This document shows, one piece after another, positions 40,530 through 50,200 of a stretch of DNA of 64,000 nt. How positions within the stretch are numbered: the stretch's first letter is position 1; each line of letters begins with the position of its first letter. Origin of the DNA: Draconibacterium sediminis. Lineage in GTDB: Bacteria > Bacteroidota > Bacteroidia > Bacteroidales > Prolixibacteraceae. The position numbers were made by a program, and so were the translations under genes. The notes beneath the pieces were generated by a model. That model was not told the origin of the DNA. It saw nothing but the letters and a program-made list of their open reading frames with translations, and searched no databases. The stretch spans positions 1,674,001-1,738,000 of the forward strand of contig NZ_JRHC01000001.1 of assembly GCF_000949475.1 (NCBI RefSeq), in the 5' to 3' direction.

Positions 40530-41942
40530 ATGATAAAAATATTTCAAAAAATAACATTGCTGAGCGCCTTGCTCTTAACTTTAGGATTCACCGCTTGCGA
40601 CGAATACCTGGGAGTTATACCAAAAGGAGAAAAAATTCCGGAAACTTTAGCCGATTTTGAGGCTATGATTCGCTATGAATACGGGAACCACCGGGTTGAT
40701 GTAAATCAAGCTCTAATTCTGTTGAATGACCAATGGGTATCCCCTTCATCGTTGTCGTACTACCCTTTATACGAAGCGAACTATTTTTGGGACGAATCGG
40801 CCGATCGGGTTGCATTAAACAACTCAGATGAAACAACTTATTACGCCAGTTATTCGGCTATTAATGCATTTAATCTAATCATTTCAAATGCATTAACTTC
40901 AACAGAAGCGAGCGAAAGCGAACAAAAAGAGGTTTGGGCCCAGGCAAAAGTTCTGCGTGCAATGACTTATTTCAACCTGGTAAATTATTATGCTGATACG
41001 TACGAGGCAGCAACGGCGTCTGAAAAACTGTCTGTTCCGCTGATTACAAGCGCCGATGTTAATGCCGCCTATACACAGGTAACAATTCAGGAAATGTATG
41101 ATTTTATTTTGACGGATATGGAGGAAGCGCTTCCGTATCTGCCCGAAGTAGCCGCTACTGTTTTGCACCCCAATCTTGGAACAGCTTACGCATTTTATGC
41201 GCGGGTGTATTTGCAAATGAATAATTACGATAAGGCGTTGGAATTTGCCAATAAAGCGCTTGATGAAAGCGATGTACTTTTCGATTGGACAACTTACTAT
41301 GAGGCAAATAAAGATCTGATTACAAATCCTGACTCATACATTCGTACTGCATCGCCAATGGGATTCGACTATATCGAAAACTATTCTTATCGTCATGGAA
41401 GCACGTATTATTCTTCCTCAGAAAAATCGCTGACAACAGAGCGTGCTGCTTCGTTTGAAGAGGGTGATGCACGTTTCCTGTCACGCTGGAAATTACGCAC
41501 TGTAGGAGCAGATACTTACTATTACGGAACTTTACAGGGCTACTTTAACTATGGCGGAATAACCACCGTTGAGGTTTATCTGATTAAAGCCGAATGCCTT
41601 GCCCGAAGCGGTGATGTTAACGGGGCGATGGAGGTACTTAATGCAGTGAGAAAAACACGTATTTTGCCGGAAGAATATTCAGATCTTACAGCAGCAAATA
41701 CGGCCGGGGCAATGGCAAAAATTATACAAACAAAAAGGAATGAATTAATTCTTACTCTCACTCCCTTTTGTGATATACGCCGGTTGAACCAGGAAGGTAC
41801 TTATTCCATAACACTATCGAAAGTGGTTGATGGAGAAACCTTGACCTTGTCACCCGAATCTCACATGTGGACAATGCCTTTCCCGCAGGGAGCCATTGAC
41901 AATCCCGGAAATGGAAGTATGGTTCAAAATGTAGAAAAATAA
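40530..41942 (+). CDS. SusD-like nutrient-binding lipoprotein
   Basis: Surface lipoprotein (GFTAC, Cys23) partnering the SusC 18 bases upstream. RagB/SusD helices: YYASYSAINAFNLIISNA, WAQAKVLRAMTYFNLVNYYAD, AYAFYARVYLQMNNYDKALEFANKA and EVYLIKAECLARSGDVNGAMEVLNAVRKTR. At 470 aa it is shorter than the xylan SusD proteins here. It ends MWTMPFPQGAIDNPGN.. in the usual style. No enzyme for a glycan is nearby, so the ligand may be something else. Confidence 0.9.
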   Translation: MIKIFQKITLLSALLLTLGFTACDEYLGVIPKGEKIPETLADFEAMIRYEYGNHRVDVNQALILLNDQWVSPSSLSYYPLYEANYFWDESADRVALNNSDETTYYASYSAINAFNLIISNALTSTEASESEQKEVWAQAKVLRAMTYFNLVNYYADTYEAATASEKLSVPLITSADVNAAYTQVTIQEMYDFILTDMEEALPYLPEVAATVLHPNLGTAYAFYARVYLQMNNYDKALEFANKALDESDVLFDWTTYYEANKDLITNPDSYIRTASPMGFDYIENYSYRHGSTYYSSSEKSLTTERAASFEEGDARFLSRWKLRTVGADTYYYGTLQGYFNYGGITTVEVYLIKAECLARSGDVNGAMEVLNAVRKTRILPEEYSDLTAANTAGAMAKIIQTKRNELILTLTPFCDIRRLNQEGTYSITLSKVVDGETLTLSPESHMWTMPFPQGAIDNPGNGSMVQNVEK

Positions 41943-41974
41943 AAGAAGTATTAATTAAACAGCGCAAGAAGTTG

Positions 41975-42007
41975 CCCAACAGGTAAGTTCAATATTTACC
42001 TGTTGGG
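41975..42007 (+). promoter_or_regulatory. Perfect hairpin between susD and the TlpA-like gene
   Basis: CCCAACAGGTAA (41975-41986) pairs completely with TTACCTGTTGGG (41996-42007), 9-nt loop, no T run afterwards. It lies about 30 bases before the next ATG and may stabilise the susCD part of the transcript or attenuate the downstream gene. Confidence 0.6.
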
Positions 42008-42039
42008 AGCTTGTTTGAATTGCTCAAGAAAAAGAAGAG

Positions 42040-43215
42040 ATGAAAAATTTAATGGTCAAAGTAGCTTATATTTTATTAATCGCGTTGTTTGTTTCGTGCC
42101 AGCAGTCGGATACCGGTTACAAACTCAATGGCGAGTTAACAGGTGCCGAAGATGGTACAAAAATAGCCCTGGTTCCCTATGCCATGTATGATATTAAGCC
42201 GGAAGCGGAAACCATTATTGAAAGTGGCGAATTTAGTTTTATTGGCGAAGTTCCTGAGCCTCGTGAATACTACCTGGTGTTGGGCAATAAAGAAGATTAT
42301 TACCGGATAATGATTGAGAATGCATCAATTAAAGTAAAAGGTAAGGTAGTGAAACGCCCAGGACGAGATGGAGTTTCAGAAACTTCCGGTTTTAGTGAAA
42401 TAGAAGTAACGGGATCAAAAAGTAACGACTATTTATACAGTCAGCTTGCTGTAAGAGATGAGCTGGATAAGACATATCAGGCATTACACAAGGATTTTGC
42501 CGATGTTCAGGCACTTTTGGCTAAAGCCAGTGCATCCAGGAACCAGGCGATGATAGATTCTGTGATGTCCCTTCCGCGATACATCGAATTCAGAGAAGCA
42601 GACAAGAATTTTATTGCTACGGTTGAACAACGTTTCAACTACGTGTTTGATGCCAATAAAGAAACCTATTGGGGGCCTTTAATGATGTTAAACCTCTATG
42701 CATATCTAACACCCGATGCCCGTCCCGCTTTTGAAAACATGTCAATAGAAGCACGGGAAAGCTACTATGGCAAAATGGTTGCCGAAGATCTGTATCCGGC
42801 CAACCGCGCTGGGGAAACAGTTCCTGAGTTTACAACGGTCGATGCTGACGGGAATAAAGTTAGTTTGAATGACCTTATTAAAGACAAAAAGGTAATCCTG
42901 ATCGACTTTTGGGCATCATGGTGTGCGCCTTGCCGCAAGGAACTTCCGAACGTAAAAGCCAACTATGAAAAATATGCGGCAAAGGGTTTTGAAGTAATTG
43001 GCTTGTCGATTGACACTAACCCGAAAGCATGGGAAAAAGCAGTAACTGATGAAAATTTAGAGTGGCCAAACTTTAATGATCTGGATATTTCTGCACTGTA
43101 TAAAGTGAAATCCGTTCCAACCACTTACCTTATTGATAACAAGGGGCAGCTGATTGCGGAGGATGTCCGTGGAGAAGAGCTGGGCAAAAAGTTAGAAGAA
43201 CTTCTTGGAAACTAA
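42040..43215 (+). CDS. DUF4369-TlpA family thiol-disulfide oxidoreductase lipoprotein
   Basis: Periplasmic or surface lipoprotein (FVSC, Cys20). The N-terminal DUF4369 domain (about 25-125, YKLNGELTGAEDGTKIALV) is a beta-sandwich often found in front of thioredoxin folds in Bacteroidota. A helical linker follows (140-240), then an AhpC/TSA-TlpA thioredoxin domain (about 255-391) with active site WCAPC (Cys295, Cys298) and the cis-Pro loop VKSVPTTYLID. It probably reduces disulfides on proteins outside the cytoplasm. It follows SusD with a hairpin between and is likely part of the same operon. Confidence 0.9.
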   Translation: MKNLMVKVAYILLIALFVSCQQSDTGYKLNGELTGAEDGTKIALVPYAMYDIKPEAETIIESGEFSFIGEVPEPREYYLVLGNKEDYYRIMIENASIKVKGKVVKRPGRDGVSETSGFSEIEVTGSKSNDYLYSQLAVRDELDKTYQALHKDFADVQALLAKASASRNQAMIDSVMSLPRYIEFREADKNFIATVEQRFNYVFDANKETYWGPLMMLNLYAYLTPDARPAFENMSIEARESYYGKMVAEDLYPANRAGETVPEFTTVDADGNKVSLNDLIKDKKVILIDFWASWCAPCRKELPNVKANYEKYAAKGFEVIGLSIDTNPKAWEKAVTDENLEWPNFNDLDISALYKVKSVPTTYLIDNKGQLIAEDVRGEELGKKLEELLGN

Positions 43216-43497
43216 ATTCAATTCAAAAAACAACTATCAATCCGGCTAACGGCATTATTTCTATATTTATTTGAGCCTGCCGGTTGAGGGCTATGTCCGT
43301 TCTCTGTTAGGGAATTGTCCCTAAATGCCTGATGTGTTACAAAAACTTTTGAAATGATAACAGAACAGGTGATTTGTCATGCAAATTCACCTGTGTATGT
43401 TAGCGTAATATCATGATACGTGTAATATCAACGTGCGTTTTATTCAATCAGAGAGATAAAAGCGGCAGCACTGAAATAAAGTAAAAACATTCAACAG

Positions 43498-44790
43498 ATG
43501 CTACAGACAAAATATTCAGAATTATTAGACTTATTACATAAAGAGGTAGTTCCGGCAATTGGTTGCACAGAGCCAATTGCGGTTGCACTGGCCGTATCAA
43601 AAGCGAAAGAGCATATTGATGAAAAAGTTATCAGGTGCGAGGTTTATTTAAGTTCCAATATCATTAAAAATTCGATGGGAGTTGGCATTCCCGGTACCGG
43701 AATGATTGGCTTGCCTATTGCAATTGCATTGGGTATTGTTGTTGGGAAATCGGAATACGGACTTGAAGTATTAAAAGACCTGAACCCAGTAAAACTGGAA
43801 GAAGCCAAACAATTTGTTGACAGCAAACAAATCTTTGTCCATCTGAAAGAGGATGCCCCCGACAAATTGTATATTGAAGCTTGTTGTTTTGGTGAAAACA
43901 CAAAATCCAAAGCGATAATTTGTGGCACGCACACTAACATTGCCTATGTTAAAGCCAATGATACTGTTCTTCTCGATGAATTGTTCGATAATAACGAGCA
44001 ACAAACAGATGTGAATCAGGTGGAGCTGAATTTCAATAAAATATATGATTTTGCAACAACAACGCCTTTGGAAGATTTGGAGTTTATCCAGCAGGCGGCA
44101 GTATTAAACAAATTGGCCGCAGATGAATCTTCAAGCGGACTTTTCGGTCATTCTGTTGCACGGGTTATTCAAAGCAAATCGTACATAAATATCATGGGCG
44201 ACAGTGTTTATAATAAGCTGGTTGCGGTAACCGCCGCTGCCTGCGACGTTCGTATGGCGGGAGCTATGGTTCCGGTAATGAGTAATTCCGGAAGTGGAAA
44301 CCAGGGGATTACAGCTACATTACCAGTTGTGGTGTTTGCCGAGGAAATGAATAAAACGAGATATCAGTTAATCCGCGCCCTGACTTTAAGCCACTTAATG
44401 GTTATTTATATTAAGCGGGGATTGGGCCGTTTGTCGGGGCTTTGTGGGGTAACAGTGGCCGGAATTGGGGCAGCTTGTGGTATTACTTATTTAATGGGAG
44501 GAACCCGGGAGCAAGTTGCTTTTTCAATTAAAAACATGATTGGTAATATTGCCGGTGTTATTTGCGATGGCGCCAAACCAAGTTGTGCGCTTAAAGTTTC
44601 GAATGCCGCATCGTCAGCAACTTTTTCGGCTATGATGGCGATGGATAATAAAGTAGTAAGTTCATTGGAAGGAATTGCCGACGAAGATGTTGATAAAACG
44701 ATAAATAACCTGAATGCCATTGGCTCTGAAGGTATGACAGAAACCGATAAAATGGTACTCAAAATCATGCTAAATAAAAAATCGGTGTAA
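43498..44790 (+). CDS. L-cysteine desulfidase family protein (UPF0597/CyuA-like)
   Basis: 430 aa, cytoplasmic. Family signatures: VVPAIGCTEPIAVALA near the N-terminus, GTGMIGLPIAIALG, SNSGSGNQGITATLPV, RLSGLCGVTVAGIGAACG and VICDGAKPSCALKVSNAA. The cysteines in the first and last blocks are those that bind the 4Fe-4S cluster in this family. Characterised relatives turn L-cysteine into pyruvate, ammonia and sulfide; serine deamination has also been proposed for homologues. It follows the SusCD/TlpA genes after 282 bases without a gene, with a small TTAGGGA/TCCCTAA hairpin at 43307-43324. The link to thiol chemistry with the TlpA gene is suggestive only. Confidence 0.85.
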   Translation: MLQTKYSELLDLLHKEVVPAIGCTEPIAVALAVSKAKEHIDEKVIRCEVYLSSNIIKNSMGVGIPGTGMIGLPIAIALGIVVGKSEYGLEVLKDLNPVKLEEAKQFVDSKQIFVHLKEDAPDKLYIEACCFGENTKSKAIICGTHTNIAYVKANDTVLLDELFDNNEQQTDVNQVELNFNKIYDFATTTPLEDLEFIQQAAVLNKLAADESSSGLFGHSVARVIQSKSYINIMGDSVYNKLVAVTAAACDVRMAGAMVPVMSNSGSGNQGITATLPVVVFAEEMNKTRYQLIRALTLSHLMVIYIKRGLGRLSGLCGVTVAGIGAACGITYLMGGTREQVAFSIKNMIGNIAGVICDGAKPSCALKVSNAASSATFSAMMAMDNKVVSSLEGIADEDVDKTINNLNAIGSEGMTETDKMVLKIMLNKKSV

Positions 44791-44791
44791 C

Positions 44792-44812
44792 TACAATGGT
44801 TTTTTATGGTGT
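44792..44812 (+). repeat. 21-bp direct repeat, left copy
   Basis: Begins one base after the stop codon of the desulfidase gene; identical over 21 bases to 61191-61211, which lies beside the terminator of the intact tRNA-Pro. A further 13-base match to the tRNA-Pro 3' region occurs at 44839-44851. The spacing to the tRNA-derived repeat differs between the two ends. Confidence 0.85.
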
Positions 44813-44892
44813 ATTTTATACTACTTGCTTATTTGAGCGATGACAGGATTTATTTGACAATGAATCCTAAAAAGGGAGGGATGCTCAACCTA

Positions 44893-45000
44893 AAACCTTT
44901 CTTTCACTTCGTTCGAAGCGTTTTCTTTTTGGGATTTCACTTCAATTGATATCGAGTTTTATTCCAAAAAGAAAACCTTACCGCAAAAGCGGAAAGGTTT
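44893..45000 (-). terminator. Nested inverted repeats, probable terminator of the original tRNA-Pro downstream region
   Basis: Three nested complementarities: AAACCTTTC (44893-44901) with GAAAGGTTT (44992-45000); GTTTTCTTTTTGG (44920-44932) with CCAAAAAGAAAAC (44964-44976), 13 bp perfect; and an inner CCGC-AAAA-GCGG hairpin beside the tRNA fragment. Read on the minus strand, CCGC/GCGG plus a T-rich stretch resembles a terminator just downstream of a leftward tRNA, as seen at the intact copy. Confidence 0.55.
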
Positions 45001-45005
45001 CATGT

Positions 45006-45030
45006 TGTCGGGATGACAGGATTTGAACCT
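45006..45030 (-). repeat. Left attachment site: 3' fragment of tRNA-Pro
   Basis: Identical over 25 bases to 61289-61313, i.e. the T arm and 3' acceptor strand of tRNA-Pro(GGG). The match ends abruptly after GAACCT, so no complete tRNA can form here. This is the classic footprint left at the far end of an element that integrates in a tRNA 3' end. Confidence 0.85.
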
Positions 45031-45455
45031 AGTCCCATTAATGCCTTTATATCAGTGATTTACTGAAGTCTGATTTTTACGGGTCACCGTTTAGTTCACA
45101 TTTAAAGAACTTTACTTATTTGAGCTCAAAATAGGAAATTTTGAAAGGATAATCAACTTATTTTCAGTTTAGTCTCATATTAGCTATAGGTAATTATTTC
45201 AAGAGCTTTAAAGATTATGAAAGTAGGATCGAGACAATTATTAATGAATTTTGTTTAACCATCCTTACTTATATTCATCAATTTATCCAAGTTTGATTAT
45301 ACTTGTAGCTCCTTAATTCCTGTGAGAGCAACAATCTACCTTAGAATCTTATCGAAACGTGGTTGTTTCTTAAATAGAAACAGGTCCTTTAATGGAGCTC
45401 GATTGGAGAATAATGTATCTTTTAAAATAATCATTTCTTATTCATAAATAAAATA
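45031..45455. other. Island left end, no gene
   Basis: About 425 AT-rich bases without a credible ORF between the attachment repeat and the sigma gene promoter. It holds one GGTCACC word (45082-45088), also found three times near the right end, and a small TGTTTCT/AGAAACA hairpin (45364-45382). Confidence 0.5.
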
Positions 45456-45463
45456 TATTTTTG
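45456..45463 (+). promoter_or_regulatory. Candidate Bacteroidota -7 box (TATTTTTG) of the island ECF sigma gene
   Basis: Matches TAnnTTTG exactly; a TTTC at 45434-45437, 18 bases upstream, could be a degenerate -33 TTTG. The start codon lies 22 bases downstream. Confidence 0.45.
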
Positions 45464-45484
45464 TTGTACTAACTTAATTTTAAC

Positions 45485-46060
45485 TTGACGGACCTTAACG
45501 AGATAGAGCTATTACAAAAGCTTGCAAGAGGCGACTCATTGGCTTTTGCTCAATTGGTAAACGTTTATCACCATCGTTTGCTACATTTTTCAATGCATTA
45601 TTTAAACAATCGCGAGCAGGCCAGAGATGTAGTACAGGATGTTTTTTCTGTGGTTTGGGAAGACCATGAAAAATTTTCAGAAGTCAAAAATCTATCTTCT
45701 TGGTTATTCACATTGACAAAGAATCAGTGTTTGAAGAAGATTGAATATCTGAAAGTACGTCAGAAGCATGCCAATACATTGCAATACCGTCAATTAGAAG
45801 TTATAAAGGATTCTTTAGCTCAATTAGATACATCTCCAATTATTTTTGAGGAGATAAACAAAATAATCAAGCAGATCCTTGAAAAACTTCCTTCACAATC
45901 GCGCCAAATTTTTGAGATGAGCCGTTTTGAAAACAAAAAGAACCGCGAAATTGCTGAAGAACTGAATATCTCCATTAAAACTGTTGAAGCTGCAGTAACC
46001 AAATCACTAAAACTCTTACGTCCTGCATTAAAACATTATCTACCAATCGTGTTTTTTTAG
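45485..46060 (+). CDS. ECF-type RNA polymerase sigma factor of the island PUL (TTG start)
   Basis: Start taken at TTG 45485: an in-frame stop lies at 45470-45472 and the next in-frame ATG would remove the first part of region 2, so TTG is forced. Region 2: VNVYHHRLLHFSMHYL, ARDVVQDVFSVVWEDHEKF. Region 4: LEKLPSQSRQIFEMSRFENKKNREIAEELNISIKTVEAAVTKSLKLL. At 191 aa it is a FecI-like sigma paired with the FecR 151 bases downstream, and presumably drives the SusC/SusD/GH genes that follow. Confidence 0.9.
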   Translation: MTDLNEIELLQKLARGDSLAFAQLVNVYHHRLLHFSMHYLNNREQARDVVQDVFSVVWEDHEKFSEVKNLSSWLFTLTKNQCLKKIEYLKVRQKHANTLQYRQLEVIKDSLAQLDTSPIIFEEINKIIKQILEKLPSQSRQIFEMSRFENKKNREIAEELNISIKTVEAAVTKSLKLLRPALKHYLPIVFF

Positions 46061-46211
46061 ATTTTGGCTACAGCATGCTTGATTCTCGAAACCGTTGTTT
46101 AACTCCCTGGTTGAAAATATTTCGGTCTTCATAATCCCATATCCAATTTTTTTTTCAAAATAATCATAGGGTATTTATACTCTCACCGTACTTATTAATA
46201 AAAGCACTGAA

Positions 46212-47195
46212 ATGAATAAGGAAAAACTACATAAATTCGCTTTAAATCAACTTGTAAATCAAACCGAAATTGAAGAGATTGTAAGTTGGATTGAGGCTTC
46301 AGCAGAAAACAAAGAAGAATTTGAAACTTTAAAAAACCTATGGGCTATAGCTGGTTTTGCTAATTACGATTCGTACGTTTCTGTAAAACAAGGCAAAGTC
46401 GTTTCCCTCAACCGTAAGCGAAGCATTCTCTTGAGTTTAACAAAATATGCAGCAATTTTTGTATTAGCATTTTTAGTAGGTAGCATATCCGTTTATTTAA
46501 TTGGGAAACAAGAAGTACCAGAGTATGCTCTGAATGAGATAATAGTACCGGAAGGTGAAAGTGCCGAAGTGTATCTATCTGATAATACGCATGTGTGGTT
46601 GAACTCGGGGACAAAATTGACTTATCCAGCTCAATTCGATGGAGAAACACGTGATGTACAACTTAGTGGAGAAGCGTATTTTGATGTAACACACAATTCT
46701 GAAAATCCTTTTCATGTTAAAACCACGAACCTAACTGTAAAGGTTCTGGGAACAAGTTTTAATATGGAAGCCTATGAGGAGGCAAGAGATGTAAACATAA
46801 CCTTGGTTGAAGGAAAAATTAATTTACAAAACAATGCTGGTGAAGTACTTACTGAGCTTGCTCCGGGCGAAAATGCAGAGTTCAACCTAACTCAAAAGAA
46901 AATAAACATTAGCAAAGTTGACACCGAATTTTACACCTCATGGAAAGATGGTTATCTGGTGTTTAAGGATGAGACATTAGAAGAAATTGCAGAAAAGTTT
47001 GAACGTTGGTATAATGTTAATGTAGTTTTCGACGATGAGAAAATCAAACAGTTGAGATATACAGGAACAATACTTAAAAGTAAACCAATCGACCAGGTAT
47101 TGGAAATTCTAAAATACACAACTGGCATCGAATATTCAATTGAAATCATTAATAATAAACCAAGTATAATTCACTTAAAAAACAAGCCTATGTAA
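46212..47195 (+). CDS. FecR-family anti-sigma factor of the island PUL
   Basis: 327 aa. Cytoplasmic part 1-74, membrane helix about 75-97 (KYAAIFVLAFLVGSISVYLI), periplasmic FecR domain about 110-230 (IIVPEGESAEVYLSDNTHVWLNSGTKL, VKVLGTSFNMEAYE, VTLVEGKINL-like) and C-terminal DUF4974-like part (TLEEIAEKFERWYNVNVVFD). It relays transporter occupancy to the sigma factor upstream. Its organisation mirrors the FecR at 35667-36821, but the sequences are clearly divergent. Confidence 0.92.
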   Translation: MNKEKLHKFALNQLVNQTEIEEIVSWIEASAENKEEFETLKNLWAIAGFANYDSYVSVKQGKVVSLNRKRSILLSLTKYAAIFVLAFLVGSISVYLIGKQEVPEYALNEIIVPEGESAEVYLSDNTHVWLNSGTKLTYPAQFDGETRDVQLSGEAYFDVTHNSENPFHVKTTNLTVKVLGTSFNMEAYEEARDVNITLVEGKINLQNNAGEVLTELAPGENAEFNLTQKKINISKVDTEFYTSWKDGYLVFKDETLEEIAEKFERWYNVNVVFDDEKIKQLRYTGTILKSKPIDQVLEILKYTTGIEYSIEIINNKPSIIHLKNKPM

Positions 47196-47208
47196 ATGTA
47201 AACAAGAA

Positions 47209-47239
47209 GACCAGGAAATATTGGTAGTATTTCCCGGTC
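47209..47239 (+). promoter_or_regulatory. Hairpin between fecR and susC in the island PUL
   Basis: GACCAGGAAATA (47209-47220) pairs with TATTTCCCGGTC (47228-47239) with one A-C mismatch and a 7-nt loop; a short T-rich stretch follows. Same position relative to genes as the hairpin at 36846-36873. Confidence 0.5.
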
Positions 47240-47272
47240 CGTATTTATTTACAATTAGTCTTCCGCAAGAAG

Positions 47273-50200
47273 ATGAGTATTAATCGTAAACATTTCAAAT
47301 TTATGAAAAAAATTTATTGTCGAAACCGCAATTGGTTTCAAAAAGTATTTAGGATTATGAAAATAACTTTATTTCTATGCCTATTTAGTGTTATTCAGGT
47401 TCTTGCACTTCCTTCGGTGGGGCAAGCAAAGTTCAATTTGAAAATGGAAAACACAAGTATTGAAGATGTTCTTCGAAACCTTGAAGAGAACTCGAGCTAC
47501 CATTTCTTTTATAAAAGCGAGGATTTAGCCGGGAAACAAAAAATCAACATTGATGTTGAGCGGAAAAATGTATTTGAAGTATTAGACGAAATACTTCCTG
47601 ATTTGCAACTAAGCTATGAAGCTTTTGATAAATATATTGCCATTAAGGCAACGGAAACGAGCAAGGGATCATATCAGTCAGGAGCAGATCAAAAATTGGT
47701 TACAGGAAAAGTAACCAACGAACAGAGAGAACCACTTCCCGGTGTAACTGTAATTATAAAAGGAACCAATAATGGAACCGTTACCAATGTGGACGGAAAT
47801 TTTAGTTTGTCGGATGTTACAAGCGATGATGTTTTGATATTCTCGTTTGTAGGGATGACAACTCTGGAAGTCTTGGTTGGAGAGCAAACCTCTATCAACA
47901 TAGAATTGGCTGCAGATGCTATTGGTATTGAAGAAGTGGTGGCAGTAGGTTATGGAATTCAAAAGAAAGAGAACCTTACCGGTGCGGTAGCTTCTGTAAA
48001 CATGGAAGAATTATCAAACAGACCCACCTCAAACATGGTAAACTCATTGCAAGGTGTTGCTCCTGGCGTGTTTATCTCTTCACCGGGAGGCCAACCCGGA
48101 GCTGATCAGGGAAATATTTTGGTCCGCGGTATCGGTTCATTTCAAAATTCCTCACCACTCATCATAATGGACGGTGTATCAATTACTCTACAGGATATGG
48201 CCTCTTTGAATCCAAATGACATCAAAAATATAAGTGTTTTAAAAGATGCTGCATCCGCCGCAATTTACGGTTCCAGAGCTGCAAATGGTGTCATACTAAT
48301 AACTTCAAAAGAAGGTAAAAATCAAAAATCAGGGATTCGGCTGGATTCTTATTATGGATTCCAAAGTGCTACCGTATTGCCTGAATTAGTAAATGCTGAG
48401 CAATATGCGCGTTTAGCAAATGAAGCAAGAATCAATGGTGGACAGGCTCCATATTTTTCTGAGGAACAAATCTCACTGATGATGAATGATGATCCATATG
48501 ATGGATTTGATAACGTTGACTGGATAGATCAAACTTTCAGAACCGCACCACTGACAAGCCATACCTTGACTTTTAATAAAGGGGATGAAAAGCTCAGCAC
48601 GACACTCTCGTTGGGGTATTTGAAGCAAGATGGTATAATGATAAAAACCGGCACGGAAAGGATTAATTTCAGGGGGCGTGTTGATTATGATATCACAAAT
48701 TTTTTGAGAATTGGCATGAACCTGAATGGATACCGCACGAATAATAATCAATTTCTGGGCTCTGTTGGAGGTACCGATGGATCTATAATGCGCAGATTAG
48801 TTAGGACTCCACCTTCAGCCCCGGTTTATTATCAAAGCGGGGGTTACTTTTCTGAATTTGATAATGTTCCTGGATATAATACAATCCAAAACCCTCTGCG
48901 CATTGCTGATGGCGGAACAGACGACGAGCTTTCAAGACGTATAATTTCCAGTGTTTATGCTTCAATTCAACTGGCACATGGATTAACCCTGAAAACTCAG
49001 CTTTCCTATAATTACCTGAACAGGGATCAGGAAATTTGGAACAAACGTCAGATTATATATGATGACAATGGTGATTTAGTTGTTGACACTGGGAAAAATG
49101 CATTAAGAAATACTGCATTTAATCGGGAAGAATATCAGAATGAAACTTTTTTAACCTACGAAAAATTGTTTGCCGATAAACATGACTTTAAATTTTTGGC
49201 AGGTTATAGTTTTTATAAACTTAATACAAACCAGTATTCAGCTTATGGCGAAGATCTTCCAAACAACACAATAAAAGTTTTAAATGCCACTTCTGCAAAT
49301 TTTAGTGTTTCTGGGAGTAAGTGGAGTAATGCGCTTGAGTCTTGGTTTGGAAGAGTAAACTATATTTTCAATGAAAAGTATCTATTTGAGGGTAATGTGA
49401 GGTACGATGGCTCTTCTCGATTTAATGAAGAGAATCGATGGGGCGTATTCCCTTCAGTTTCGGCAGGATGGATTGTCTCAAAAGAAAATTTTCTTTCAGG
49501 GCTTAGTTGGTTAGACCAATTAAAACTTAGGGGAAGCTGGGGATTGCTTGGGAACCAGAATATTAATGACAGCTATCCATATATACAAACTTACGACGTT
49601 GGACAGAACTACTTGTTTGGGAGTGTTCCAAGCCTAACCGGTGGAGTTGCTGTTACAAATATTGCAAACAATGCAGCAACATGGGAGAGTGCTGAGACTT
49701 TTAATATAGGCTTGGATGCAACTCTTTTTAAACGGTTGAATGTAAATTTTGATTATTTTGACAAAATCACAAATGATGTTCTGATTCAGTTACCAATTCC
49801 AGGCACACTGGGAAATGTTTCTGCACCTTATGTGAATGATGCAACTATCCAAAACAAAGGCTGGGAAGCAGTAATTTCTTACCGAAATAGTTTTAATAAG
49901 TTAACTTACAATATCAGCTTTAATATTTCAAATGTTAAAAATGAGATTATTGATTTAAAAGGGCAAGAGTTTTATCTGGATAACCGTATCCACAGAGAAG
50001 GTGAGCCTTTCGGATCATGGTTCGGTTTGAAAGCCATTGGGATATTTAAAGCCGAAGAAGAGCTTCAGAATGCTGCATTTCAACATAATCAAACAACACT
50101 TGGAGACATACATTATGCCGACCTTTCTGGTCCAAACGGTGAGCCGGATGGAATAATTGACAGTTACGATCGCACAATAATTGGGAATAGTTTCCCTGAA

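Noticed and set aside
43307-43324. TTAGGGA/TCCCTAA hairpin as a terminator after the TlpA-like gene
   Set aside because: Stem is short and no T run follows.
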